A DNA stretch of 44,141 nt, taken from NCBI GenBank assembly GCA_030917725.1, contig JAUPUE010000042.1, positions 1 through 44,141 on the forward strand, given 5' to 3'. The position numbers were made by a program, and so were the translations under genes. This DNA is from Patescibacteria group bacterium. Its GTDB lineage: Bacteria > Patescibacteriota > Minisyncoccia > Phycocordibacterales > EsbW-18. Shown piece after piece: positions 22,739-30,874 of the stretch. The notes below the pieces were generated by a model. That model was not told the DNA's origin and made no database searches. It saw only the letters and a program-made list of their open reading frames with translations. Positions within the stretch are counted from its first letter, which is position 1, and every line of letters starts with the position of its first letter.

Positions 22739-25700
22739 CTATTTTTTGCCATTCAAGAATCCGAATGTCGTATCAAAGTTCTCAAAGATGAGGTCAACAA
22801 CCGACGCGCGTGGTTGTGGGGTCAAAATAGTGAACGGCTCCGAGCGTGCAACATCTCCTCCGGTGCTTCCCGACTCCGCACTCATGGTGTACACAAGTCC
22901 CGGAGTAAGCGCCGTGGTAATGACGACGTGATCACGCACCAACGCAGTATCAAGCTTTGTTGACTCATCAAACGTCGTTTTGCTTCCTTGAGAGAAGAAT
23001 ACTTGTGATGTCGCGGGTTTATTGGTTTTCCACGAAATAATGGTCTGCGTCGTCTCAACACGATCAGGAATGATTGATGTTGAAATCTTGAGGTCAGAGA
23101 TTACCGGCTTGCCTGGAGAAAGCGCCGTAGAGACCGGGATGGTGACAGGGCTCGAGGCGTTTCCGTCAACATCAACCGCCCGAAGTTTGACGTTGTACGT
23201 TGTTGAATCGTTCAAGTCTTCGACAGTATATGTGTGATCTTTGACATAGCTCGGGTCTTCAACTTCAAGCACATCCCCCGTCGATGTATTTTTGATTTCG
23301 ATAAACGATTTGCTTGGGAGCGCTGTCTTCCATTCAATCGTTGCAAAATCTTCACCCACGTCGGTCATGCGCGTGTCCATAATATCCGGAATAAGCGATG
23401 TTGTTTCGAATACTCCATCGTTCGACACGGCAACAGCACCAAGATATCCTTCTGAAATCGCCTGGAAGTGATATGTCGATGATGGGTCCAGATTGTCGAG
23501 AATCACCTGGTGTTCTGTTGTTCGCTCATCAGGAAAACCAACCGTAATGGTGTACGGCTCGCCCTTTTTATAATCAGACGACTCCGAATATGCGACGAGC
23601 GAGTTTGATGGTTTGTCGGTAACCCATTCGATTGTTGCCGAATCTGCGGCCGTCCGCGCAGTCACATCAACACCAAAGATGAGTGGCGACTGCGCGGCTT
23701 TTGATGAAAGACTCGAGAAAACCGAGGCGAGTTGGTCTTCCGACGCAGCAAGCAAGATTGCTTCGAGAGAATCAGGCGGCGCTTCGGTCGTTGGGTCTGT
23801 TGTGTCAGCGACAGTGCTACTTTCACCAGCGGTGAACGTCAGGTCTGTGGTGTATCCAGTATTAGCATAGATATCGGCAGCGGTAATTTTGTAGTGATAC
23901 ACAAGACCCGCTGAGAGATTTGTGAGATACACCATGTGTGACGTCTTGTAGACATCAGGATTGCTCGACGTTTTATCGTAAGTCTCTGTCAAACCATACT
24001 CGATTTTTTCGTTCGCAATCTTTGATGTTTGATATGAGACGACCGCCGACGTACCATCGATTGAGTTCACACTTATATTTGAGATTTGTGGCTTTGTGAG
24101 ATCACGGTTATCACGCGGTCTTCCTCCACCACTATTATTGGCGTTAACCGTAACTGTCGTTGGTGAAAGGGTTGTAAAACTATACGGACTACCGCCATCA
24201 TCATCCGAAATTTCGTTACCCGACTTATCACGAGACAACACTCGATAATAATATTCGGACTCCGTCGTAAGCCCGGTGAGCACAACTGCATGTTGTCGCG
24301 TGTAGACGCTCGTCTCTTCGGTAAATGTTCCGAGAGCATTCGTGTCACCCCACTCTATTTGTGATGTTGACGGCTCACTTGTTGTCCATGTGATAGTGAC
24401 ACCCGTCTCACCGATGAGTGCCGTGTCGGTACCACTGATGACCGGTGCCGAACCATCTGACGATGTGTTGAGCGAATAATACTGCACCGTTCCCGAAACA
24501 ACGTTTTGGTCAAAGGCCTCGTTTGATTCAGCATCAACAGATTTCACGTAATAGTAATAGCGTGTACCTTCGGCGAGACCCGAAATAGTCACCGCGTGGT
24601 CTTCGGTCAGCGCGACCGAGCTCGAGACTTCCGGGTCTGACATGTCGCTATTTTCCGAATAGTAAACCGTCGAATCAGCGGGGACGTTCGTGTTCCATGA
24701 GATTGTTGTCTCATTGTCGAACACCTCTGCGGTCGTTACGTTTGAGATAATCGGACCGTCGCTTGTTGTGAATGTATACGTGGGAGATGCAAGTTGTCGT
24801 CCGTTGTCCGAGGAGTCAGTTGATTCGGTGAGGAAATAGTAGTCGGTACTTGGTGTAAGACCTGACAAAACAACCGAGTGCAGTTCGACCATCGACGGCA
24901 CACCGGTCGAATCATCATAGGCAACCTGATCCGACCCTGGATACGTACTTGTTGCGGCATAAAAGACCGTTGAGTCAGACAGCTTGTTTGTTGTCCATGT
25001 AATTGTCGCGCCTGTTGTCGTCACATTGCTGACGGTAACACCGCTCAACGTTGGTGCAGTCAAATCACTTCCTCCAACACCATCGGGCTGATCTGTTGCA
25101 GTGCTCGGAGAGAAGAATGAGATGTTCCCCAAATCGTCTTCAATTGAAACTTTGTATTTATAGGTAGCGGACTCATCCAAACCACTATCAACGATGTAGT
25201 TCACTAAACGATTGCTGATTGTGGTGAGCAATGCAAATGCACCGCCATCGACCGAGCGATACACGTTGTACGAGCTGAACCCATGTTCTGGTTCATCGGC
25301 AACGCCCCATGCAAAGAATTCGCGCCACTCAGAAATGCTTCCGTTCGATGTGTCTTGGAAGAATGTGTTCGACGGTGCAGAAATCGGCGTCAACGAATAG
25401 ATTTCAGTTTCATTGTTGACCGCATCTTTGAACTGCGCGTAGACAACGTCTCCCGATGACAGCTCGAGCGATCGGTTTGCGGCAAAATCCTCATAGTCGG
25501 CATCCGAAAGATCAGGCATGACACCAATCTTCATAAAGACCGCCCCCTCGTCTGTCGCATCAAGCGTCACCAACGGAGTCGCCTGTGATGCATCAAGGAG
25601 GATAGGAGGCGTACCAGCAACTGGTGCAGTAGTATCGAGCGTAAACGCCGCCGATGTTGAAGATGCGGTGTTGTTAGCTGGTTCAGCATCATCGATGATG

Positions 25701-28390
25701 ACGCGTATCTTTGCATCAATATCATACTGATCGGTGAACTGCTCAGTCACATCCCATGTTGCTGTGTAGGCTGTGTACGAAGACACATCAACAGCCTTTG
25801 TTGCATAATCGGCGACATCGAGCGACGACGTTGCCACAGTAGACCAGCTTGAGCCACCGTCGAGAGAATACTCAAACGAAGGTGCAACGAGTCCGGGTGT
25901 ATATGTACCCGTCGTTGTGTCTGGATCGCGGACAGAATATGCAATACCAACCGTACCGTCTGCGTTTTGAACGGCACTCACTCCCCCATCACCAACATCT
26001 GGATAATCGGGATTGAATTCAGGAGACGCATTCACCACATACGTTACGGTGACATTGCTGACCGTTGGGGTCGCATCTCCACCCGAACCAAGCGTCACTT
26101 TATATTGAAAATATCTATTTGTACCAGACGATGTCATACCACTCGGAAGCGCCGCCGCAGCACATGTCACGACACCCCCGACTTTTGAACAATCACCTGA
26201 TGCGTTTGTAAGATCTGTGTATACAGCAGCGGCAAGCGCACCACTGCTTGCGGCAGTGCGGAGCGAAACAGTAGCTGTTGTTCCAGATGGTAGGCTCGCA
26301 TCTTCGGTCCATGACAAACCACCAATAAGATTTGTTGCGTCTGTTGAGTCGTACGCATTTCCTGTAATTGTTCCGGATGTGCCGTATGCAATATATGTTA
26401 CCGTCACATCATCGATTGATGGGGTGACCAACGTATCACTTGTTGAAAGTGATGCTTGGTATTGCACATAGCGGTGGCCGTTGGTCACACAACCACCTGT
26501 CGAAAGCGCCGCACCGCTTGTGATGTTGGTACACGAACCCCAATCTGTTGCCCCAGAAAAATCACTCGTTGCCGATGAGCGCGCTTTCATGGTTACCGTT
26601 TGTCCGCCTGAGTTCGTCCACGACAGTGTTCCCCATGAAAGTGGATTCATTCCAGAATCAATCGGTCCCGACTCGTATGTGCCCGATGAGTTGTAGCCGA
26701 GATACTGATACTGATAGTAACCGGCACTAAAGTCACTCTTTCTATAAATTACTCGTGCAAGATCGGTTGATGTAAGAGTGAGAGAACTACCTGCCCCGGT
26801 TCCAACAGTTGAAGTGGTCTTTGTACTACAAGATGCATTTGTACACTGAGCAAATTTAATCGTTGTACCACCAGAGGTGTAACTAATACGAGCGAGCCCA
26901 TCTGTACCAAGTTCAAGTGATGTGTTGTCCGCACAGTTGGCAGATTCAACAACTGTGGTGTTCTTTGTACTACAGTCACTATTGGTACATTGTGCAAAAT
27001 AGAGATAGCCCGAAGCCCCACTGTAGCTAATACGTGCAAAGCCGTCAGACGCCATTGCAAGCGAGGTGTAACCACTAGCTGTTGCATCTACAACGGTGAT
27101 GACATTTGTGCTACATGCAGCATCAGTACACCGTACAAACTTCACATCACTGTTTGTTACGTCATAGTAGCTAATACGTGCAAAGCCATCAGCACCAAGA
27201 GCAATAGATGTGTACTTGCCCACATTCCCCGTAGAATCAATGACTGTCGTATTTCTTGTACTACAGGTTGCGTTGGTACACTGAATATATTTAAGGTTCG
27301 CGTTTGTCTCATCATAGTAACTGACATACGCATTATCACTTGCATCAAGAGCAATAGACATGTTGCGATTAATCGCAGAAGAGGAGTCTATAGTCGTGGT
27401 GGTTTTTGTACTACAAGATGCATTGGTACATTTAATAAACTTAAGGCCTGGTGTTGTTCCGTAGTGATATACAATTCGCGCGAAACCATCTACGGTGCTT
27501 TTTGCAATTGCTGGGTCGTAACCAACATTGTTGGCCGTATCTAGAAATGTTGTCGTTGTCGAAGTACAGGCATCATTGGCACACATGTTGTATACAAGAT
27601 CGTTGGCTGTATTGTTGTGCCAAACCATACGAACAAAATCACTTGCAAACGTAGCAATACCCTGACCAGTTGAATTCCAAGAAGATGTCGAGGTGGCGAA
27701 GGTCAGCACAGATGACCACGCGGGCGAACCCGTCGTTGAAAGCTTGATGCTTGCACTATCACCTGTTCCCGATACTTGTGTTTGGCTATGCGAATAACCC
27801 GTCAAATTAAAACCCGTGTTTGCATTTGCGTCGGACGTCTGCACAATGTTCGTCGAAGATGTGGCGAGTGCGAGCGTCGTTGATGGCGTCAGTCCCGATG
27901 TGGATGAATATGCGGTCCAGCCTGACTGATTGGTGGGGTGTACGAGCGTCGAGGCAGATGTACCGCCCGCCCATGAGGATTGTGAAAACGTGTACGTTGC
28001 CGCCATCGCATCACTGCCATCAAAAAGCGCGAAGCTCGAAAGAAGCAAGGTTCCAATGAGGATACCCGCAACACCCTTTGTGCCAAACGTCACCAGCGAG
28101 CCATAGACAAACTTGCCCGCATAGTTCAGCCGTCTCGATCTGATAATCTTTCTGAGCTCCTTAAAACGCTTCTGGCAATCTACAACAACTCTCCAAAAAA
28201 GGCTCACGCTGATTTTCGAGAGTTTTTTTATGAAAAAAACGATTGCTGCTACGTATGTAGGCAATCGTTTCTTGGTTTCTTTTGTAAGATTTATTAGTGT
28301 GGCGCTCCACTTAGCGGCGTAAACGCTTTTTGCGCTTTTCTTTAAAAATGAAATTAGCATCGCAAATAACGGGCATATAATCCCGTGCAT
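22739..28390 (-). CDS. Giant surface protein with CX4C repeats and fibronectin-III-like domains
   Basis: About 1,883 residues. The N-terminus is unusually long and basic before a signal-like helix (about 107-130, ending A-M-A-A-T). Next come about seven repeats of 45-50 residues (coded about 26.75-27.65 kb) with D-G-F-A-R-I-S-Y and C-T-N-A-S-C-S-T, looking like propeller blades, then Ser/Thr/Gly-rich beta domains. At least six fibronectin-III-like domains follow (coded about 22.8-25.1 kb; T-I-T-W-T-T-N-K, G-L-T-P-S-T-D-Y-Y). Likely a cell-surface adhesin or fibre. I use ATG 28390; ATG 28360 and TTG 28399 are alternatives. It heads an operon with the ABC transporter. Confidence 0.9.
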   Translation of the reverse strand: MHGIICPLFAMLISFLKKSAKSVYAAKWSATLINLTKETKKRLPTYVAAIVFFIKKLSKISVSLFWRVVVDCQKRFKELRKIIRSRRLNYAGKFVYGSLVTFGTKGVAGILIGTLLLSSFALFDGSDAMAATYTFSQSSWAGGTSASTLVHPTNQSGWTAYSSTSGLTPSTTLALATSSTNIVQTSDANANTGFNLTGYSHSQTQVSGTGDSASIKLSTTGSPAWSSVLTFATSTSSWNSTGQGIATFASDFVRMVWHNNTANDLVYNMCANDACTSTTTTFLDTANNVGYDPAIAKSTVDGFARIVYHYGTTPGLKFIKCTNASCSTKTTTTIDSSSAINRNMSIALDASDNAYVSYYDETNANLKYIQCTNATCSTRNTTVIDSTGNVGKYTSIALGADGFARISYYDVTNSDVKFVRCTDAACSTNVITVVDATASGYTSLAMASDGFARISYSGASGYLYFAQCTNSDCSTKNTTVVESANCADNTSLELGTDGLARISYTSGGTTIKFAQCTNASCSTKTTSTVGTGAGSSLTLTSTDLARVIYRKSDFSAGYYQYQYLGYNSSGTYESGPIDSGMNPLSWGTLSWTNSGGQTVTMKARSSATSDFSGATDWGSCTNITSGAALSTGGCVTNGHRYVQYQASLSTSDTLVTPSIDDVTVTYIAYGTSGTITGNAYDSTDATNLIGGLSWTEDASLPSGTTATVSLRTAASSGALAAAVYTDLTNASGDCSKVGGVVTCAAAALPSGMTSSGTNRYFQYKVTLGSGGDATPTVSNVTVTYVVNASPEFNPDYPDVGDGGVSAVQNADGTVGIAYSVRDPDTTTGTYTPGLVAPSFEYSLDGGSSWSTVATSSLDVADYATKAVDVSSYTAYTATWDVTEQFTDQYDIDAKIRVIIDDAEPANNTASSTSAAFTLDTTAPVAGTPPILLDASQATPLVTLDATDEGAVFMKIGVMPDLSDADYEDFAANRSLELSSGDVVYAQFKDAVNNETEIYSLTPISAPSNTFFQDTSNGSISEWREFFAWGVADEPEHGFSSYNVYRSVDGGAFALLTTISNRLVNYIVDSGLDESATYKYKVSIEDDLGNISFFSPSTATDQPDGVGGSDLTAPTLSGVTVSNVTTTGATITWTTNKLSDSTVFYAATSTYPGSDQVAYDDSTGVPSMVELHSVVLSGLTPSTDYYFLTESTDSSDNGRQLASPTYTFTTSDGPIISNVTTAEVFDNETTISWNTNVPADSTVYYSENSDMSDPEVSSSVALTEDHAVTISGLAEGTRYYYYVKSVDAESNEAFDQNVVSGTVQYYSLNTSSDGSAPVISGTDTALIGETGVTITWTTSEPSTSQIEWGDTNALGTFTEETSVYTRQHAVVLTGLTTESEYYYRVLSRDKSGNEISDDDGGSPYSFTTLSPTTVTVNANNSGGGRPRDNRDLTKPQISNISVNSIDGTSAVVSYQTSKIANEKIEYGLTETYDKTSSNPDVYKTSHMVYLTNLSAGLVYHYKITAADIYANTGYTTDLTFTAGESSTVADTTDPTTEAPPDSLEAILLAASEDQLASVFSSLSSKAAQSPLIFGVDVTARTAADSATIEWVTDKPSNSLVAYSESSDYKKGEPYTITVGFPDERTTEHQVILDNLDPSSTYHFQAISEGYLGAVAVSNDGVFETTSLIPDIMDTRMTDVGEDFATIEWKTALPSKSFIEIKNTSTGDVLEVEDPSYVKDHTYTVEDLNDSTTYNVKLRAVDVDGNASSPVTIPVSTALSPGKPVISDLKISTSIIPDRVETTQTIISWKTNKPATSQVFFSQGSKTTFDESTKLDTALVRDHVVITTALTPGLVYTMSAESGSTGGDVARSEPFTILTPQPRASVVDLIFENFDTTFGFLNGKK
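26750..27650 (-). repeat. Coding repeats: about seven blades with CX4C pairs
   Basis: DNA and protein repeat inside the giant gene. Each unit of about 140-150 bp encodes a 45-50 residue unit with D-G-x-A-R-I-S-Y, then F/I-x-x-C-T-N-x-x-C-S-T. The Cys pair recurs in at least six units, suggesting one small disulfide loop per unit. Confidence 0.75.
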
Positions 28391-28433
28391 CTGCCACAAA
28401 AAAGATTACCGCCCTACCATCTCGCACACCGAA

Positions 28434-28442
28434 AGTATACCA
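28434..28442 (-). promoter_or_regulatory. Extended -10 (TGGTATACT) of the giant surface gene
   Basis: The same nine bases occur before prfB and both acidic-protein genes. Here the start would be about 28427, some 37 nt before ATG 28390. Confidence 0.6.
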
Positions 28443-28503
28443 GATTTAAAGCGTTTTCTGGGTGGATAAGTGTTAAAAACACACCGCAGTGACCCGACCT
28501 GAA

Positions 28504-29160
28504 TTACCACGGAAACTTCTCCCCCTTAAACCAAAATTGTCCGGTTTCAACGGGTGTGTAAGCAAGCTTGAAGATATGCTCTGCAGCTTCCTTTGGTTCC
28601 ATGTCTGCATCCGATCCACCCATATCAGTCTTCACCCAACCAGGGTGTACAGAAGATACTGTGATCTTATCTTTGAATCGGATCGCCAACATCCTTGTAA
28701 ACATGTTCAGTGCCGCCTTGGATATCTTGTAGTCCGGGTATTCAGCATCATGAACATAACTCAATGAGCCCGCACGAGAAGAGATGTTGATGATGTGTCC
28801 TCCATCATTAACGAGTGGAAGAACTCTGTCAGTAAAATCAGCTGTGCCGAAAAGATTCACTTCAAGTGTCTTTCGTAGATCTTTGATACGAAGAACCGGG
28901 TCATCTTCTGCCCCGGACCAGATACCTGCATTATTGATAAGTATGTCAATTTTCTTCCCAAATGCGATTATTTGCTCGGCACACTCTTCGATGCTTTCCG
29001 ATTTTGAAAGATCGAGTTTCAATACGGTTAAATTCTCGTGGGTCCAATCACTCGTACCCTTCGTGGAAGTACCGACAACAAAATCACCATTTTGCAGAAA
29101 ACGTTCAGCGAGAGCTTTACCTATTCCCCTACTTACTCCGGTAATGAGGACTGTTTTCAT
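28504..29160 (-). CDS. Short-chain dehydrogenase/reductase (SDR)
   Basis: A 218-residue classical SDR. The cofactor motif is T-G-V-S-R-G-I-G (7-14), with N-N-A-G-I-W at about 75-80, I-N-I-S-S as the catalytic Ser region, and Y-P-D-Y-K-I-S-K supplying Y-x-x-x-K. The C-terminal H-P-G-W-V-K-T-D-M fits the family. The substrate is unknown. It follows the peptidase E gene after 45 nt on the same strand and belongs to the AT-richer block that may be acquired DNA. Confidence 0.92.
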   Translation of the reverse strand: MKTVLITGVSRGIGKALAERFLQNGDFVVGTSTKGTSDWTHENLTVLKLDLSKSESIEECAEQIIAFGKKIDILINNAGIWSGAEDDPVLRIKDLRKTLEVNLFGTADFTDRVLPLVNDGGHIINISSRAGSLSYVHDAEYPDYKISKAALNMFTRMLAIRFKDKITVSSVHPGWVKTDMGGSDADMEPKEAAEHIFKLAYTPVETGQFWFKGEKFPW

Positions 29161-29205
29161 ATATTTGTTGACAGTTTGGTACGAAATTGGAACTTTTTCT
29201 ATCGC

Positions 29206-29832
29206 CTAAACTTTGATCTCGATTACCTGCATTAGCCCCTGGTCATCGATGTATAAGTACTGGGTATCATTCAAAAGGATGTATGGAGGCTGATCATCTC
29301 TATAAGCAATCTCGATTCTTTTCCCAACATACTCTTCTCGAAAGTGTTCCGAGCCCCAGTGGGGTGCAACGGCAAAATTAACAAGACCAAGCGCTGTGTA
29401 GTCCTCAAGTCGCGGGTCAGTTTCAGCAAGATATTCTGGAATCTTGGGACCTGCGATAATCGAACCCGCACTGCTGCCGATGTACGGTTTCCCTTGCTGA
29501 ATCTTGTCTCTAAAAATCTCCAGCGAATCAGTCTTTTGAAACTGTTGGAGTAGGTGTGATGTGTTTCCACCTGACATATAAACTATATCGTGCTCATCAA
29601 CCGCCGACACAATCTCATCGCGGGTCTTGCCTGTAAAAGTAAAACGGTCTACGTGATACCCCGCATCTTTAAGAGACTGCAGATCCGCTTGAAACCAAGC
29701 ATCATCTCCTTCACCAATCTCAAGTTCCGCAGCGGTTTCTATGAAGAGAACGGTCTTGTATCCCTTATTAGCAAGAAAGGTGTCATGTATATGTTTGGCG
29801 ACTGAAGAAATGCTAGAGGTAAGAAATAGCAT
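29206..29832 (-). CDS. Peptidase E family (S51) protein
   Basis: A 208-residue S51-family protein. The nucleophile elbow is G-S-S-A-G-S-I (about 118-124), preceded by Y-M-S-G-G-N-T-S (about 85-92), both characteristic of alpha-aspartyl dipeptidases and cyanophycinase relatives. The His region may be A-V-A-P-H-W-G. Classic peptidase E cleaves Asp-X dipeptides, which would suit a cell that makes Asp-rich proteins, but that link is speculative. A hairpin lies in its leader (about 29868-29900) and an extended -10 TGCTATACT at 29911-29919. Confidence 0.88.
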   Translation of the reverse strand: MLFLTSSISSVAKHIHDTFLANKGYKTVLFIETAAELEIGEGDDAWFQADLQSLKDAGYHVDRFTFTGKTRDEIVSAVDEHDIVYMSGGNTSHLLQQFQKTDSLEIFRDKIQQGKPYIGSSAGSIIAGPKIPEYLAETDPRLEDYTALGLVNFAVAPHWGSEHFREEYVGKRIEIAYRDDQPPYILLNDTQYLYIDDQGLMQVIEIKV

Positions 29833-29867
29833 ATATTTTAAATTCTTGTTGGCTGAGTCAGTCTGGA

Positions 29868-29900
29868 ACCTAGTGGAAGCAAGCCTGCAAAGGGTTCCTT
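29868..29900 (-). other. Hairpin in the 5' leader of the peptidase E gene
   Basis: GGAACC and GGTTCC arms about 20 nt apart lie between the predicted start (about 29904) and ATG 29832. It could be regulatory; there is no T-run. Confidence 0.35.
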
Positions 29901-29910
29901 GGACGATTTG

Positions 29911-29919
29911 AGTATAGCA
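29911..29919 (-). promoter_or_regulatory. Extended -10 (TGCTATACT) of the peptidase E-SDR operon
   Basis: TGnTATACT on the minus strand with no strong -35. It leaves a leader of about 72 nt. Confidence 0.55.
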
Positions 29920-29950
29920 GAATGAGACCTCTCAGTTCTGGTTCAACTTC

Positions 29951-30781
29951 TTAACCTTTTACAGCAAGCCAAGTAGAGAAAAACTTCTCCTCAGATAGTT
30001 CAGGTCTAATTACAGTAAACCCTACTTCTACCAAGGCGTCTTCCAATTCTTCTGCCTTTAGGTCATATGTAACATTGGGTAACCCTTCCTCAACTCCTGT
30101 CTCAAGATCTTTTATAAGCATTTTTGCTCTTCTGATATTTAAATCCTTTTCTCGATGTGTGTAGAAAATAAGCTCTTTCTTTTTACCTTGAACCTCAAAA
30201 GTCCCCACTGCATCTTTATGGTCAATCTCATCATCCTTAAACTTATCCAAATACAATACTCCACCATGACTCAGTAAGGAGTAAAAAATAGACAAGGTTT
30301 CCCGAAGTGCTTTGAGAGAGCTTTCTCTATCCGGCACTGCTTCTTTGTTCCAACCACCACCCGCATACCAGATAGACCCTTTACAAATAAGGGCTTTGAA
30401 TTGTTCAGCATCAAAGTGTTGGGGCAAGTCCTCCCATGAACATTTTTGACTTCGTATATCAAGGCCCTTTGTTTCTGCTTTCTCATTGAACAATGAGATT
30501 TGGTCATCAGAACCATCAACACAAACCATATTTTTATAACCCGATTCACACATATCAAGAGCTGGGAACCCAGAGCCGGCGGATGTGTCTAATATATTTG
30601 AAACCTTATCAACACCGTGTTGATTTAGCAGGTCAGACAACTCTTTTACATACTTTTCAGGATCATAAAGCAACTCATATACGCACCTATCCCAAAGATA
30701 CGCATACTCGGGCTCCACATCAAAACTACCTAAGTCTTTTAGGTGCTCCGACTTCGGTTGTTTTATGCCTTCGTTTTTCAT
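29951..30781 (-). CDS. SAM-dependent methyltransferase, class I
   Basis: A 276-residue class I methyltransferase. Motif I is I-L-D-T-S-A-G-S-G-F-P-A-L (about 63-75), the acidic loop after strand 2 is V-C-V-D-G-S-D (about 86-92), and the post-I and motif IV area is A-L-I-C-K-G-S-I-W-Y-A-G-G-G. The shape recalls glycine/sarcosine N-methyltransferases, but the substrate is open. Its ATG lies two bases after the 3' end of a tRNA-like gene on the same strand, so processing of that RNA would leave an almost leaderless mRNA. It is part of the AT-rich block. Confidence 0.85.
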   Translation of the reverse strand: MKNEGIKQPKSEHLKDLGSFDVEPEYAYLWDRCVYELLYDPEKYVKELSDLLNQHGVDKVSNILDTSAGSGFPALDMCESGYKNMVCVDGSDDQISLFNEKAETKGLDIRSQKCSWEDLPQHFDAEQFKALICKGSIWYAGGGWNKEAVPDRESSLKALRETLSIFYSLLSHGGVLYLDKFKDDEIDHKDAVGTFEVQGKKKELIFYTHREKDLNIRRAKMLIKDLETGVEEGLPNVTYDLKAEELEDALVEVGFTVIRPELSEEKFFSTWLAVKG

Positions 30782-30783
30782 AG

Positions 30784-30859
30784 TAGGAGGGGTGGGATTT
30801 GAACACCACAGCCTCTGGCAAATGTGGCCAGCGCTCTACCTGACTTGAGCTACCCTCCC
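30784..30859 (-). tRNA. Degenerate tRNA-like gene, formal anticodon CAU
   Basis: The cloverleaf can be drawn: acceptor GGGAGGG/CCCTCCT (first pair G-U), D stem GCTC/GAGC, anticodon stem CTGGC/GCCAG, variable AGGCT, T loop TTCAAAT, discriminator A. Oddities: the anticodon loop is CACATTT, so position 33 is A instead of U and position 37 is T instead of a purine. The T stem needs a bulged T (GTGG-T-G with CCCAC). It may be a pseudogene, a decoy or an unusual tRNA. The formal CAU reading is Met/Ile. No CCA is encoded. Confidence 0.5.
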
Positions 30860-30874
30860 ATAACCACGATACTA

